Positions 20,150 to 32,521 of a DNA stretch of 64,000 nucleotides are shown in pieces. The notes beneath the pieces were generated by a model that had not been told where the DNA came from, did not search any database, and saw nothing but the letters and a program-made list of their open reading frames with translations. A program made the translations under genes and the position numbers. How positions within the stretch are numbered: position 1 is the first letter of the stretch; each line of letters opens with the position of its first letter. Source of the stretch: an uncultured Gammaproteobacteria bacterium (GTDB lineage: Bacteria > Pseudomonadota > Gammaproteobacteria > HK1); assembly GCA_947258715.1 (NCBI GenBank), contig CAMYJH010000022.1, positions 1 to 64,000 on the forward strand. Reading direction: 5' to 3'.

Positions 20150-20545
20150 ATGCCCATGAGCCTCGACCCTAACCCAGCAGATGCTTCCGACGTGCCAACC
20201 CAGAGTAAACGAAGTCGGCGAGATGACACCACCAGTCTGGCCGGTCGGCTGCGCAAGCGCAGAAGGGAATTTGGCTGGACCCAGGTTCAGCTGGCGGAAG
20301 AAGTGGGTACCTCCCAAGCCGTGATCCAGAAGATCGAGAACGGCAAGAGCCTGAGACCCAGGATCCTAGAGGATATGGCGAAAGCCCTGGACGTTTCGCC
20401 GTCGTGGCTCATGTTCGGGGTGGAAGAGGTGAGCGCCCTGGACGATGAGGCCCTGGAACTCGCCAAGGCGTGGGCCAACCTGCCGGAGCCCCACCGCTCG
20501 GCCATGCGCGACGCCATCTTCCGCATGCGCCACGGCAAACAGTAG
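20150..20545 (+). CDS. XRE-family helix-turn-helix regulator (copy 1)
   Basis: A 131-residue DNA-binding protein. A disordered 25-residue N-terminus precedes the HTH_3 domain: LAGRLRKRRREFGWTQVQLA, then EEVGTSQAVIQKIENGKSLR (recognition helix), and ALDVSPSWLMFGVEE. The C-terminal 35 residues form a short helical tail (LAKAWANLPEPHRSAMRDAI) that may mediate dimerisation. It is clearly paralogous to the gene at 20999: both share TSQAVIQKIENGKSLRPR-like helices and the same tail pattern (VAKAWSELNEPDRSSLK). Two ATGs (20150, 20156) are in frame. Targets are unknown; self-regulation through the upstream palindrome is plausible. Confidence 0.85.
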   Translation: MPMSLDPNPADASDVPTQSKRSRRDDTTSLAGRLRKRRREFGWTQVQLAEEVGTSQAVIQKIENGKSLRPRILEDMAKALDVSPSWLMFGVEEVSALDDEALELAKAWANLPEPHRSAMRDAIFRMRHGKQ

Positions 20546-20618
20546 ACCTTTCCTCAACTCTACCATTGTCGATTTGTGGCGCGTTGGCATGCGCCCCCTG
20601 GCCGAGGGCATACCCTTT

Positions 20619-20642
20619 GGGAGCGAGCTTGCTCGCGATTCC
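20619..20642. repeat. REP-like palindrome (Pseudomonas type)
   Basis: GGGAGCGAGCTTGCTCGCGATTCC contains the dyad GCGAGC/GCTCGC. The same core forms the 43-base inverted repeats around the rhodanese gene at 51.2-51.75 kb. It lies in the 453-base gap between the two XRE genes, the rest of which holds no gene. Confidence 0.8.
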
Positions 20643-20913
20643 TTAAATCACGCGGGTTCGGTAACCATCGATTCGGGGCCTTAGCGCCGAAGCCGCTAAT
20701 CGCTAATTAATCTTCCTCTACCCCCATTTCACGGGCGCCTTCGCCGGCTGCTTCAGCGGGCTTTGCCAGCCCCCGCCAGCCGCCCCCCGTTCCCGAGAAC
20801 TCCCGGTCTGGGAATCTCTGGCACAGCAATTGCTCCATCTACCCCGACATCGGGCTCATGCGACCTAAAGTCTTGAAAATTAAGCCTCTAAATCGCAAAC
20901 CGGTGTCAAAAGT

Positions 20914-20986
20914 GTCTCCAAACGGAGACAGGGGGCCCGCCGCCGAAGGGCGGGCCGTTGGTATCGGTCCCTTTGACCTCAGGGTC
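20914..20986 (+). promoter_or_regulatory. leader with three successive hairpins before XRE gene 2
   Basis: GTCTCC-AAAC-GGAGAC (20914-20929), then GGCCCGCC-GCCGAA-GGGCGGGCC (about 20934-20956), then the small GACC-TCAG-GGTC (20975-20986). The RBS AGGAGGAGC follows at once. The strong middle stem without a T run suggests an mRNA leader structure rather than a terminator. Confidence 0.55.
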
Positions 20987-20998
20987 ACAGGAGGAGCT

Positions 20999-21418
20999 AT
21001 GGAGAGTCGCAATTCAGTGCAGGTTGTGAATTCGAGCGCCAAAGACATGTCCGAGCAGGGGCATCTCCCTAAGGATATGTCCGAGCAGGGGCGTATCCCC
21101 GTCGTGGCCACGCTTGCCACGCGCCTGAGAGGCGCGCGCAAGGAGCGTAGCTGGTCGCAGCAGAAGTTGGCTGACCGCGCCGGCACGACCCAGGCGGTCA
21201 TTCAAAAGATCGAAAACGGGAAGAGTCTGCGCCCGCGGAATATCGTCGCCCTGGCCGACGCCCTCGAGGTCGAGCCCGCATGGCTCATGTTCGGCGCCAG
21301 CGAAACCGCGCAGCTTTCACCCGAGGCGATAGCAGTGGCGAAAGCCTGGTCCGAACTCAATGAGCCGGATCGCAGCAGCTTGAAAGAACAGTTGTTGCAG
21401 CTTTCGAGGAGACTATAA
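20999..21418 (+). CDS. XRE-family helix-turn-helix regulator (copy 2)
   Basis: A 139-residue paralogue of the regulator at 20150. The ATG at 20999 is fixed by a near-perfect Shine-Dalgarno (AGGAGGAG); the open frame upstream (to 20858) crosses the hairpins and is not coding-like. The N-terminus holds a tandem ten-residue duplication (KDMSEQGHLP then KDMSEQGRIP) absent from copy 1. The HTH is LRGARKERSWSQQKLADRAG, then TTQAVIQKIENGKSLRPRN, followed by EVEPAWLMFGASE and a helical tail ending LLQLSRRL. A hairpin at 21441-21459 closes the unit. The role is unknown; the two copies may cross-regulate because their recognition helices are almost the same. Confidence 0.85.
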   Translation: MESRNSVQVVNSSAKDMSEQGHLPKDMSEQGRIPVVATLATRLRGARKERSWSQQKLADRAGTTQAVIQKIENGKSLRPRNIVALADALEVEPAWLMFGASETAQLSPEAIAVAKAWSELNEPDRSSLKEQLLQLSRRL

Positions 21419-21440
21419 AAAGACTGCAGTCACGGCTGAA

Positions 21441-21459
21441 AGGGGCCCAAAGGGCCCCT
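21441..21459. terminator. hairpin after XRE gene 2
   Basis: AGGGGCCC-AAA-GGGCCCCT is a perfect eight-base stem 22 bases after the XRE stop. No T run follows, so it could be a Rho-independent terminator of weak type or an mRNA-stabilising structure. Confidence 0.55.
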
Positions 21460-21620
21460 CTTCAGCGGGCTGTCAATAATTGAGCGGAGATTTCGTAACT
21501 TGTCGTCTTGGACTTTGCTCTTCTCGGTCAGGTCTAATTTCCTTTCATGAAGAAGTCGGGTCCGCGACGGACGACGAGGCGGACTGATGCCGAGGGAAAG
21601 ATCGTTCCTTGCCGTTATTC

Positions 21621-21899
21621 TTAGCGCATGCTGGGGCGCGTGTGACGGATGGACGGGTTCTTTCGCGACAGCCATCCGCCTCGGCTCGTGCTTAATTTCT
21701 CGAGAACTTTGAGCCCGATTTGTTTCCGTCCCGCGTCGTCCAGATCGATGAGCGCGCGGAAAGAATCAATCTTCGCCTCGTCGAGGGTCTCGCTGAGCGC
21801 CTTCTTGTCGAACACCAGGCGCTGTCCGGCGGCGTTCACCGCATAGCGGTGCAGCGTATAGATCAATAAATTGCGTTGACTTCCAGACACGTTTTTCAC
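21621..21899 (-). CDS. hypothetical protein of 92 residues downstream of pepN
   Basis: An open frame 69 bases after the pepN stop on the same strand. The first 70 residues look protein-like, with alternating charge and hydrophobicity (NLLIYTLHRYAVNAAGQRLV, then FDKKALSETLDEAKIDSFRA); the last 20 are basic and low-complexity. No family was recognised. GGATCTCGGAGTG upstream offers a weak GGAG RBS. It may be a genuine small gene co-transcribed with pepN, but chance coding is not excluded. Confidence 0.4.
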   Translation of the reverse strand: MKNVSGSQRNLLIYTLHRYAVNAAGQRLVFDKKALSETLDEAKIDSFRALIDLDDAGRKQIGLKVLEKLSTSRGGWLSRKNPSIRHTRPSMR

Positions 21900-21968
21900 T
21901 CCGAGATCCTGTTCGGATAAATAAAGAGTGGACCCGGAATATTGCAGCCGGATGAAAGTTTTGGTCGC

Positions 21969-24608
21969 TTAGGCGAGCGTCTTGGAAGCGATTTCGTAGC
22001 TGTCCTTGGAAAGCTTTTCCGACGAGAGGATGCGCTCGAGGGTGGATTTCATCAGCGCCTGTCGCTTGGGATCGAATTTTCGCCAGCGGCTCAAGCTCCC
22101 GAGCAGGCGGGCGGCGATCTGGGGATTGCGGCGGTCGATGTCGATCACCTGGTCGGCAAGAAATACGTAGCCGGCGCCGTCGTCGGAATGAAAGCGCACC
22201 GGGTTGGCGTGGCAGAAAGCGCCGATGAGCGAGCGGATCTTGTTCGGGTTGCCCGGGTCGAACCTGTCGTGGTCCATGAGCGCACGCACGCGATCGAGGG
22301 TTCCGGGTAGCCGGGAAGTGGCCTGCAGCGAAAACCACTTGTCCATCACCAGCGCATCGTCGCGCCACTTTGTTTCGAAATCGGAGAGTGCCTTCTCGCG
22401 TTCAGGACAATCGCAGTTGGCAAGCGACGAGAGCGCCGCGAGCACGTCACTCATGTTGTCCGCCTGCTCGAACTGAGCCAGACCGAGTTCACGCGCGGCT
22501 TCGGTCTCCAGCGACATGAGATAGGCAAGGCACAGATTTTTTAGCCGCCTCCTGCCGGCAGACTCCGGATCGAAGCGGTAGGGCTCGTTGCTCGAATTCG
22601 CGGTGTAGGTTTCCATCAACAGAGACTCGAGCTTCGCCACCAGCGCCCGCTGCATGCCGCGTCGGGCGGCATGAATCGCGTCGACGTCGATCACCTCCAT
22701 GCGATCGGCGAGGTAGCTCTCCGAGGGCAGGGTGAGTGCTTCGGCGATCAGCGCCTTGTCCAATTCCTGCGCGCGAAGGGCTGCGGCAAATGCGTCGATA
22801 AAGGAATCAGCGAGCTCGATGTTTTCGCCGTCGCCGCCGGTCTCGACGATGCGGAAGATGTTGCCAGTGATCAGTTCTTGCGCCGCGTCCCAGCGGTTGA
22901 AGTCGTCGCTCTCCCTGGCCATGAGGAATTCGAGCTCGGCTTGCGATCGATTCAGGTTGAATTTGACCGGTGCGGAAAATCCACGGCCGATGGAAAGCGT
23001 CGGTCGGCTACCGACATCGCGTAGCTGAAACTTTTTCTCGACCTCTTTGAGCTCGAGGATGGGTTCGGTAACTGAGTGGCCTTCGCCCAGCTTGAATTCG
23101 AGATTCTTTCCATCGTCGTCGAGCAGCGCGATGCGGATAGGGATGTGCATGGGCCGCTTGTCCGACTGCCCGGGTGTCGGCGGACAGTGCTGGCTCAAGG
23201 TCAGCGTAGAGGTTTTGGTTTTTGCATCGTAGTCCGCCGCGACGGAGATCTCCGGCGTGCCCGCTTGACTGTACCAGAGGCGAAACTGAGCGAGATCCAC
23301 GCCGTTAGCATCCTCCATGGCGCTGACGAAGTCGTCGGTCGTCACCGCCTGGCCGTCGTGACGCTCGAAGTAGAGGTCCATGCCGTTTTGGAATCCTTCC
23401 TCGCCCAGCAGGGTGTGGATCATTCGAATGACTTCGGCCCCCTTGTCATAGACGGTCACGGTGTAGAAGTTACTGATCTCGATATAGGAGTCCGGGCGCA
23501 CCGGATGCGCCATGGGTCCGGCATCCTCGGCGAACTGATAGGTGCGAAGAACGCGCACGTCCTGGATACGCTTCACCGGCCGCGAGAAGGTGTCGGCAGA
23601 GAACTCCTGGTCGCGGAACACGGTCAAGCCTTCTTTCAGGCTCAGCTGAAACCAGTCGCGGCAGGTGACGCGGTTGCCGGTCCAGTTATGAAAATACTCG
23701 TGGGCGATGACGCCCTCGATGTTGGCAAAGTCGGAATCGGTGGCGGTGTCGGGTCGCGCCAGCACGTACTTGGAGTTGAAGATGTTGAGTCCCTTGTTTT
23801 CCATCGCACCCATGTTGAAGTCGTCCACGGCAACGATCATGTAGGTCTCGAGGTCGTACTCGCGGCCGAAGACTTCCTCGTCCCAGCGCATGGCTTTTTT
23901 CAGTGCCGCCATGGCGTGATCGCACTTGTCGGCATTGTGATGCTCGACGTAGATTTGGAGCGCGATGGTTCTGCCAGAGCGGGTGGTAAAGCTGTCATCG
24001 ATGCAGGCCAGAGCGCCGGCCACCAGGGCGAACAGGTAGGAAGGCTTGGGAAAAGGATCTTCCCAGCGCACCCAGTGTCGGCCGCCGTCGAGCTTGCCGC
24101 GCTCGACCGGATTGCCGTTCGAAAGCAAAACCGGATATCGCCTTTCTTCGGCGACGATGGTGGTGGTGTAGCGTGCCATCACGTCGGGACGGTCCGGAAA
24201 CCAGGTGATCTTGCGAAACCCTTCCGCCTCGCACTGGGTGCAAAATATGGGGCCGGATTTGTAAAGACCTTCCAGCGCCGTGTTGTCCTGGGGCCTGAGG
24301 CGGGTCTCGAGCTCGAGCGTGAAGCGGTTGGGCACCGCGCGGATCAGCAGCGACTCGTCATTGACCAGGTAGCGGTCGGGATCCAGGGGTTCGCCGTCGA
24401 GGATTGCGGCATCCACGGCAAGGCCGACGCCGTCCAGAATAATGTGTTGCTTGTCCCAGTCGGAGTCGGGGTTTTTTCGAATCTCGAGACGCGACCGGAC
24501 ACGGGTGATCTCCTCGCCTAATTCGAAGCGAAGATCGACCTGTTCCACCAGGTAGGGCGGGGGGGCGTAGTGCTTGAGGTAAATGGTTTTGGGGGCGGCG
24601 TTTGACAT
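21969..24608 (-). CDS. pepN: aminopeptidase N (M1 family)
   Basis: A cytoplasmic zinc aminopeptidase, 879 residues from the ATG at 24608 (an ATG eight codons earlier, 24632, is also possible). The exopeptidase motif GAMENKGLNIFNSKYVLA lies before the zinc motif HEYFHNW with its downstream Glu in LKEGLTVFRDQEFS, near residue 300 as in E. coli PepN. The DUF3458 Ig-like and ARM-like C-terminal domains are present. The start MSNAAPKTIYLKHYAPPPYL resembles other PepN leaders (YR.DY..P.Y). It removes N-terminal residues from peptides during protein turnover. The MITE-like element at 24655-24829 sits in its promoter region. Confidence 0.96.
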   Translation of the reverse strand: MSNAAPKTIYLKHYAPPPYLVEQVDLRFELGEEITRVRSRLEIRKNPDSDWDKQHIILDGVGLAVDAAILDGEPLDPDRYLVNDESLLIRAVPNRFTLELETRLRPQDNTALEGLYKSGPIFCTQCEAEGFRKITWFPDRPDVMARYTTTIVAEERRYPVLLSNGNPVERGKLDGGRHWVRWEDPFPKPSYLFALVAGALACIDDSFTTRSGRTIALQIYVEHHNADKCDHAMAALKKAMRWDEEVFGREYDLETYMIVAVDDFNMGAMENKGLNIFNSKYVLARPDTATDSDFANIEGVIAHEYFHNWTGNRVTCRDWFQLSLKEGLTVFRDQEFSADTFSRPVKRIQDVRVLRTYQFAEDAGPMAHPVRPDSYIEISNFYTVTVYDKGAEVIRMIHTLLGEEGFQNGMDLYFERHDGQAVTTDDFVSAMEDANGVDLAQFRLWYSQAGTPEISVAADYDAKTKTSTLTLSQHCPPTPGQSDKRPMHIPIRIALLDDDGKNLEFKLGEGHSVTEPILELKEVEKKFQLRDVGSRPTLSIGRGFSAPVKFNLNRSQAELEFLMARESDDFNRWDAAQELITGNIFRIVETGGDGENIELADSFIDAFAAALRAQELDKALIAEALTLPSESYLADRMEVIDVDAIHAARRGMQRALVAKLESLLMETYTANSSNEPYRFDPESAGRRRLKNLCLAYLMSLETEAARELGLAQFEQADNMSDVLAALSSLANCDCPEREKALSDFETKWRDDALVMDKWFSLQATSRLPGTLDRVRALMDHDRFDPGNPNKIRSLIGAFCHANPVRFHSDDGAGYVFLADQVIDIDRRNPQIAARLLGSLSRWRKFDPKRQALMKSTLERILSSEKLSKDSYEIASKTLA

Positions 24609-24654
24609 TGAGGCTCTGCCGGTTTCATCCATCCGTGACAGGGGAGCGATTATA

Positions 24655-24829
24655 TTAAGGAAGGTCTGATTTATCAGACCTTCCGCTAGGCGCAGGGATG
24701 CGCCGCCGAATCCGATGACTGTAAGTCATTGGATTCGTGAGGCAAGTGGAAACCGCGGCAAGTGGAAACCGCGTTTTCACTTGCCGACTCTGAAAATTCC
24801 AAGGATGGAATTATTCAGAGTTTCCTTAA
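24655..24829. mobile_element. 175-bp MITE-like element with TTAAGGAA ends
   Basis: The ends are inverted: TTAAGGAA-gg-TCTGA at the left and TCAGA-gt-TTCCTTAA at the right, matching imperfectly for about 20 bases, with TTAA on both sides (a possible target duplication). Inside are five dyads: a perfect 12-base-arm hairpin (24659-24684), GGCGCA/TGCGCC (24689-24704), a stem around 24709-24736, a 16-base tandem duplication GGCAAGTGGAAACCGC plus its inverted copy (about 24741-24785), and a hairpin before the right end. No transposase is present. It lies between the divergent pepN and darP. Confidence 0.75.
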
Positions 24830-24891
24830 AGGTGTCGGGTGTCTTTAGCCCGGGCAAATGTTAATCAGCAGAGGGCTTCGACGGCGCGGCC

Positions 24892-25380
24892 ATGGTTGAC
24901 GACCGGGAACAGATCCCGAGCAAATCGCAGCAGAAGCGTGAACACCACGCGCTTCAGACCCTGGCCGAGTCCCTGATCCGGCTCTCGGCCAGGGAGCTGG
25001 AGCAGATCCCCCTCTCCGACGAGCTGCGCGGCGCGGTGAAGGAAGCTTCGCATCTCAAGCGCGGTGCCCTCCAGCGCCAGGTCCGCTATATCGCCAAACT
25101 CCTCGCGCTCGAGGATTCGAAAAAGGTGGGCGACGCGCTGGAAAGAGTGCGCCACGGCAGCCGCGAGGAGACCGCCCGACATCACCGCATCGAGCGCTGG
25201 CGGGATCGGCTGCTGGAGGAGGGCCAGGAGGCGCTGTCCGAGTTCCTGGACGTGCACCCGAAAACCGACCGCCAGCAGCTGCGGCAGCTGATAAGAAATG
25301 CGCTTTCCGAGCGCGCCCGCGGCCAGCCGCCCAAAGCCTTTCGCCGCCTCTACGCGCTGCTCCGCGAGCAGGTGGAATGA
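24892..25380 (+). CDS. darP: DarP/YjgA ribosome-associated protein (DUF615)
   Basis: A 162-residue all-helical protein that, in E. coli, associates with pre-50S ribosomal particles and assists late assembly. Family wording is clear: SKSQQKREHHALQTLAESLI, then LKRGALQRQVRYIAKLL, and a C-terminal LRQLIRNAL. The usual length is about 180. The ATG at 24892 is preceded by GGCGCGG without a strong RBS. Its stop overlaps the start of the next gene (ATGA), so the two are coupled. Confidence 0.93.
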   Translation: MVDDREQIPSKSQQKREHHALQTLAESLIRLSARELEQIPLSDELRGAVKEASHLKRGALQRQVRYIAKLLALEDSKKVGDALERVRHGSREETARHHRIERWRDRLLEEGQEALSEFLDVHPKTDRQQLRQLIRNALSERARGQPPKAFRRLYALLREQVE

Positions 25381-26582
25381 GCGCGCCAGGAAGGAAATAC
25401 GAAACCAAAACTTGGGCGCCCGGCCCGTGGCTGCTGCTCGTTGTGGTGGTTATCGGCGTGGCCGTATTTCGCGCCGACTGGCGGGCGCCGGAGGTCCCCG
25501 TTGAGGGCGAAGCACCCGGCGGCGTCAAGCTCGCCGACGTGCTCTCCCAGGACAGCGCCGGATTCGCCCGGGCGGAGCGCATACGCGCCTTCGATTTTCC
25601 CGAAGACCACGGGCCGCACCCGGATTTCCGCAGCGAATGGTGGTATTTGACCGCCAACGTCGCCAGCCCGAGCGGCAGGCGCTTCGGCCTTCAGCTGACC
25701 TTCTTCCGCTTTGCCCTGTCCTCCGACCCGGCGTCGAAAGGTGTTTCGGCCTGGTCCACGCGCCAGGTATACATGGCCCACTTTGCCTTGAGTGACATCC
25801 AAAACGGGAAGTTCTACTCCGCAGAACGCTTCGACCGAAGCGCGGTCGGCCTCGCCGGCGCCGAGACTTTCCCGTTGCGGGTATGGCTGCACGACTGGGC
25901 CATGGAATCCGTCGGCAACGACATCTTTCCAATGCGGCTGACGGCGAAAGACGGTGCCAACGCCATCGACCTTCTGGTTTCGGCCGGCAAACCACTTGTG
26001 CTTCAGGGGGACCGGGGCTTGAGCCAGAAAAGCGCCGAGCCCGGGAATGCGTCCTACTACTATTCCTTCACCCGTTTGCCCATTGCCGGCACGGTTCGGG
26101 TGGACGGCATCGATCACCCGGTTTCGGGCCTCGCCTGGCTGGACCGGGAGTGGAGCACCAGCGCGCTGGCCGCGGATCAGGTCGGCTGGGACTGGTTCGC
26201 GCTGCAGCTCGATGACGGGCGGGATTTCATGTATTACCAGCTACGGCGTAAGGATGGCAGTGCCGACCCGCTGAGTGCCGGCGTGGTGGTGGATGTTGGG
26301 GGAAAGACCCAGACGCTCGCGGCTTCAGACGTGCGCCTGGAGACGCTCGGCCTTTGGCAAAGCCCCGCGGGCGGCGATTATCCTTCCGGATGGCGGCTTC
26401 AAGTGCCCACCCAGGGACTCGATATTAAGCTCACGCCCGCGATCGCCGACCAGGAGCATCGCGGCGCTTTACGCTATTGGGAAGGCGCGGTGGAAGTGGA
26501 AGGCACCTCCGTCGCCGGGGCGGTCGGCGGTCGCGGTTACGTGGAGCTCACCGGCTACGCGGACGCCACGCCCGGAAAGTGA
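25377..26582 (+). CDS. CrtC/AttH-like lipocalin-fold protein
   Basis: A 401-residue protein with an N-terminal TM anchor (WLLLVVVVIGVAVF, residues about 18-32) and a double-lipocalin domain. The signature FPEDHGPHPDFRSEWWYLTA is shared by AttH proteins and carotenoid 1,2-hydratases (CrtC). It also has FFRFAL, and SGLAWLDREWSTSALAADQV midway, the second family motif. AttH proteins usually sit beside FtsX/LolD-type ABC genes and are secreted or anchored; here no such genes adjoin, and the nearest FtsX-type ABC set is 19 kb away. No carotenoid genes are present, so hydratase activity is not implied. It is coupled to darP (ATGA overlap). Confidence 0.85.
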   Translation: MSAPGRKYETKTWAPGPWLLLVVVVIGVAVFRADWRAPEVPVEGEAPGGVKLADVLSQDSAGFARAERIRAFDFPEDHGPHPDFRSEWWYLTANVASPSGRRFGLQLTFFRFALSSDPASKGVSAWSTRQVYMAHFALSDIQNGKFYSAERFDRSAVGLAGAETFPLRVWLHDWAMESVGNDIFPMRLTAKDGANAIDLLVSAGKPLVLQGDRGLSQKSAEPGNASYYYSFTRLPIAGTVRVDGIDHPVSGLAWLDREWSTSALAADQVGWDWFALQLDDGRDFMYYQLRRKDGSADPLSAGVVVDVGGKTQTLAASDVRLETLGLWQSPAGGDYPSGWRLQVPTQGLDIKLTPAIADQEHRGALRYWEGAVEVEGTSVAGAVGGRGYVELTGYADATPGK

Positions 26583-26648
26583 GAAATAGGCCGCTAACGG
26601 GACCCAGTCGCGGTTTTCTCGATTGTGGATCCAGGGCTAATTTGCTAG

Positions 26649-30545
<3,897 letters not shown>

Positions 30546-30566
30546 TCGGATGAGAGCTCAGACCAG

Positions 30567-30839
30567 GTGCGATTGCTGACTTTTGTTTTGGTGATGCTGC
30601 TCGCCGCGGTCCAGTTCCAGCTTTGGGTGGGCGAAGACAGCCTTGCCGGCGTTTACCGTTTGCAGCAGGCCACCGAACGGCAGAGGCAGGAGAACGTCGA
30701 GCTCAGGCAGCGCAATCAACGCCTCGCCGCCGAGGTCAAGGACCTCAAGACCGGCCTCGCGGCGGTGGAGGAGCGCGCCCGCCGGGAGCTCGGGATGGTG
30801 CACGAGGACGAGACCTACTATCAGATCGTCGACCGCTGA
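30567..30839 (+). CDS. ftsB: cell division protein FtsB
   Basis: A 90-residue bitopic divisome protein, starting at GTG 30567. One N-terminal TM segment (LLTFVLVMLLAAVQFQLWVG) is followed by a coiled coil (QQATERQRQENVELRQRNQR) and the conserved end ARRELGMVHEDETYYQIVD. FtsB forms the FtsQBL complex that activates septal wall synthesis. The length is right for the family. In many gammaproteobacteria ispD follows directly; here 450 bases of repeats separate them. Confidence 0.95.
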   Translation: MRLLTFVLVMLLAAVQFQLWVGEDSLAGVYRLQQATERQRQENVELRQRNQRLAAEVKDLKTGLAAVEERARRELGMVHEDETYYQIVDR

Positions 30840-30870
30840 GCGTATTGCCGAAGCTCAATAGAGGTTCTTC

Positions 30871-30937
30871 GCACCGTCGATTGCACTTGCTGAACAGCTG
30901 GGAAGCTCGGCACCGTAGATTGTACTTGCTGAACAGC
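30871..30937. repeat. 39-base-period direct repeat after ftsB
   Basis: GCACCGT(C/A)GATTG(C/T)ACTTGCTGAACAGC occurs at 30871-30898 and 30910-30937 with two differences in 28 bases; the linker GAAGCTC is also shared. It lies in the gap before ispD. No coding role is seen. Confidence 0.75.
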
Positions 30938-30963
30938 AACGCGAACCCCGGAGCAATACCCAT

Positions 30964-31270
30964 CGTCATTCCCGCTAAAGCGGGAATCCAGTAGTCTAAT
31001 CGGATTTCGGCCGTAGGCTGGCATCTCCACGTGACTTCCAAATTTTCTGTGGTGGAAGCGTGGACTGATGGGATCCAAGATTCTTGAGTGATGCGATCTA
31101 TCCAGTGGGATTTAACGAAATCCGACCTTCGGCCGGAATGATTTTTCGCTGGATTCCCGCTTTCGCGCGAATGACGAAGGAGTATTGTTGGAAGTTACCA
31201 TGAGCATACTCACCTCGGGTCGGGATGATCTTCCACTGGGTTCCAACTTCCTGCTTTCGCGGGAATGACA
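30964..31270. repeat. three dRS3-like palindromes between ftsB and ispD
   Basis: Copies at 30964-30992 (minus orientation), 31148-31176 and 31233-31270 (plus orientation; the last has a six-base insertion). The palindrome core is ATTCCCGC-N4-GCGGGAAT. A hairpin CCGACC-TTC-GGCCGG at about 31124-31138 precedes the second copy. No gene lies in the 450-base gap. Confidence 0.75.
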
Positions 31271-31289
31271 AGGCGATAGAACGACGTTT

Positions 31290-32000
31290 ATGGCGAACGA
31301 TCGAATCTGGTGCCTGATTCCCGCCGCCGGGGCGGGGCAACGCATGGGCGCGGATCGACCAAAGCAATACCTGCAGATCGCCGGCCGTATGGTCATCGAG
31401 CATACTGTTGAGAAATTTGCCGGCCATCCGCGTATCGCCGGCGTGACGGTAGTGCTGGCGCGCGAGGACCCCTGGTGGGAAAAAGTGCGGCTCGCAAAAG
31501 GCCTTGAGGTCAATCGCTGTGATGGAGGCGACAAGCGCTTCGAGTCGGTGTTGAACGGCCTAAAGGCGTTGAAAAAGGAAGGCGCCGATGAAGAGGACTG
31601 GGTGCTGGTGCACGACGCGGCGCGTCCGTGCGTGCGGCGCGAGGACATCGACCGGCTCATCGATACGGGCACCGCGCATTCCGTGGGCGCCGTGCTGGGT
31701 ATGCCGGTGCGCGACAGCATGAAGCGAGCCGGATCCGATGCCAGTGTGCGCCAAACCGTGAGCCGGGGAGGGCTCTGGCACGCCTTCACGCCGCAGATTT
31801 TTCGCCTGGGCCCGCTGGCGCGAGTGCTTCAGCGCGCGCTGGACGAGGATGCCGAGGTCACCGACGAGTCCGAGGCCATGGAACGCGTTGGGGCCCGTCC
31901 GGTCATGGTGGAGGGGCATGCGGACAACGTGAAAATAACCACGCCGTTCGATCTCGAGCTTGCGCAGCACTTTCTTTGCGCGCAGGGTGCGCTGAGATGA
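31290..32000 (+). CDS. ispD: 2-C-methyl-D-erythritol 4-phosphate cytidylyltransferase
   Basis: The third step of the MEP isoprenoid pathway, joining MEP to CTP. The 236-residue product has the nucleotide-binding [19 protein letters not shown], and [16 protein letters not shown]. The terminal [19 protein letters not shown] is standard. The stop overlaps the ispF start (ATGA), so the two are coupled. The upstream gap is repeat-filled, and the promoter is presumably within it. Confidence 0.97.
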   Translation: MANDRIWCLIPAAGAGQRMGADRPKQYLQIAGRMVIEHTVEKFAGHPRIAGVTVVLAREDPWWEKVRLAKGLEVNRCDGGDKRFESVLNGLKALKKEGADEEDWVLVHDAARPCVRREDIDRLIDTGTAHSVGAVLGMPVRDSMKRAGSDASVRQTVSRGGLWHAFTPQIFRLGPLARVLQRALDEDAEVTDESEAMERVGARPVMVEGHADNVKITTPFDLELAQHFLCAQGALR

Positions 32001-32473
32001 GAATCGGGCACGGTTTCGACGCGCACCGCTTCGCCCACGGCGTGCCGCTGGTTCTGGGCGGCGTTAGGGTGCCTCACGACCGGGGGCTTGCCGCCCATTC
32101 CGACGGCGACGTGGTGATCCATGCGCTCTGCGATGCGCTCCTCGGCGCAGCGGCGCTGGAAGATATCGGCAAGCACTTCCCGGACACGAGCGACGCGTTC
32201 AAGAATATCGACAGCCGGATCCTTCTTCGCGCTGTGGTGGAGAAAGTTTCGGAAAAGCGTCATCGCGTGGCCAACGTGGACATCACCATCGTTGCTCAGG
32301 AGCCGAAGCTTGCCCCCCACATTGACGCCATGCGCGACAACATCGCCAAAGACCTCGGCATCGATCCCGCCAAAGTGAGCGTCAAGGCCACCACCAGTGA
32401 AGGGATGGGCTTTACCGGCCGCGGTGAAGGTATTGCCGCCTTCGCTGTGGCGCTGCTTACCGGCGACGCCTGA
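31997..32473 (+). CDS. ispF: 2-C-methyl-D-erythritol 2,4-cyclodiphosphate synthase
   Basis: Forms the cyclodiphosphate of the MEP pathway. The 158-residue product begins [20 protein letters not shown], whose Asp and His bind the active-site metal, with [19 protein letters not shown] and the end [20 protein letters not shown]. The frame is open far upstream inside ispD, but the ATG at 31997 overlapping the ispD stop is the family start. Paired ispD-ispF genes are typical of the lineage. Confidence 0.97.
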   Translation: MRIGHGFDAHRFAHGVPLVLGGVRVPHDRGLAAHSDGDVVIHALCDALLGAAALEDIGKHFPDTSDAFKNIDSRILLRAVVEKVSEKRHRVANVDITIVAQEPKLAPHIDAMRDNIAKDLGIDPAKVSVKATTSEGMGFTGRGEGIAAFAVALLTGDA

Positions 32474-32521
32474 TATCGGCGTTCAAGGGATATAACTGCG
32501 CCCGCACCGGGGCTCCATCCC

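Noticed and set aside
21430-21675. 81-residue minus-strand frame with repeated Arg/Pro
   Set aside because: Spans the XRE terminator hairpin and has no RBS; not coding-like.
23076-24521. 481-residue frame opposite pepN
   Set aside because: Antisense shadow; pepN has all catalytic motifs on the other strand.
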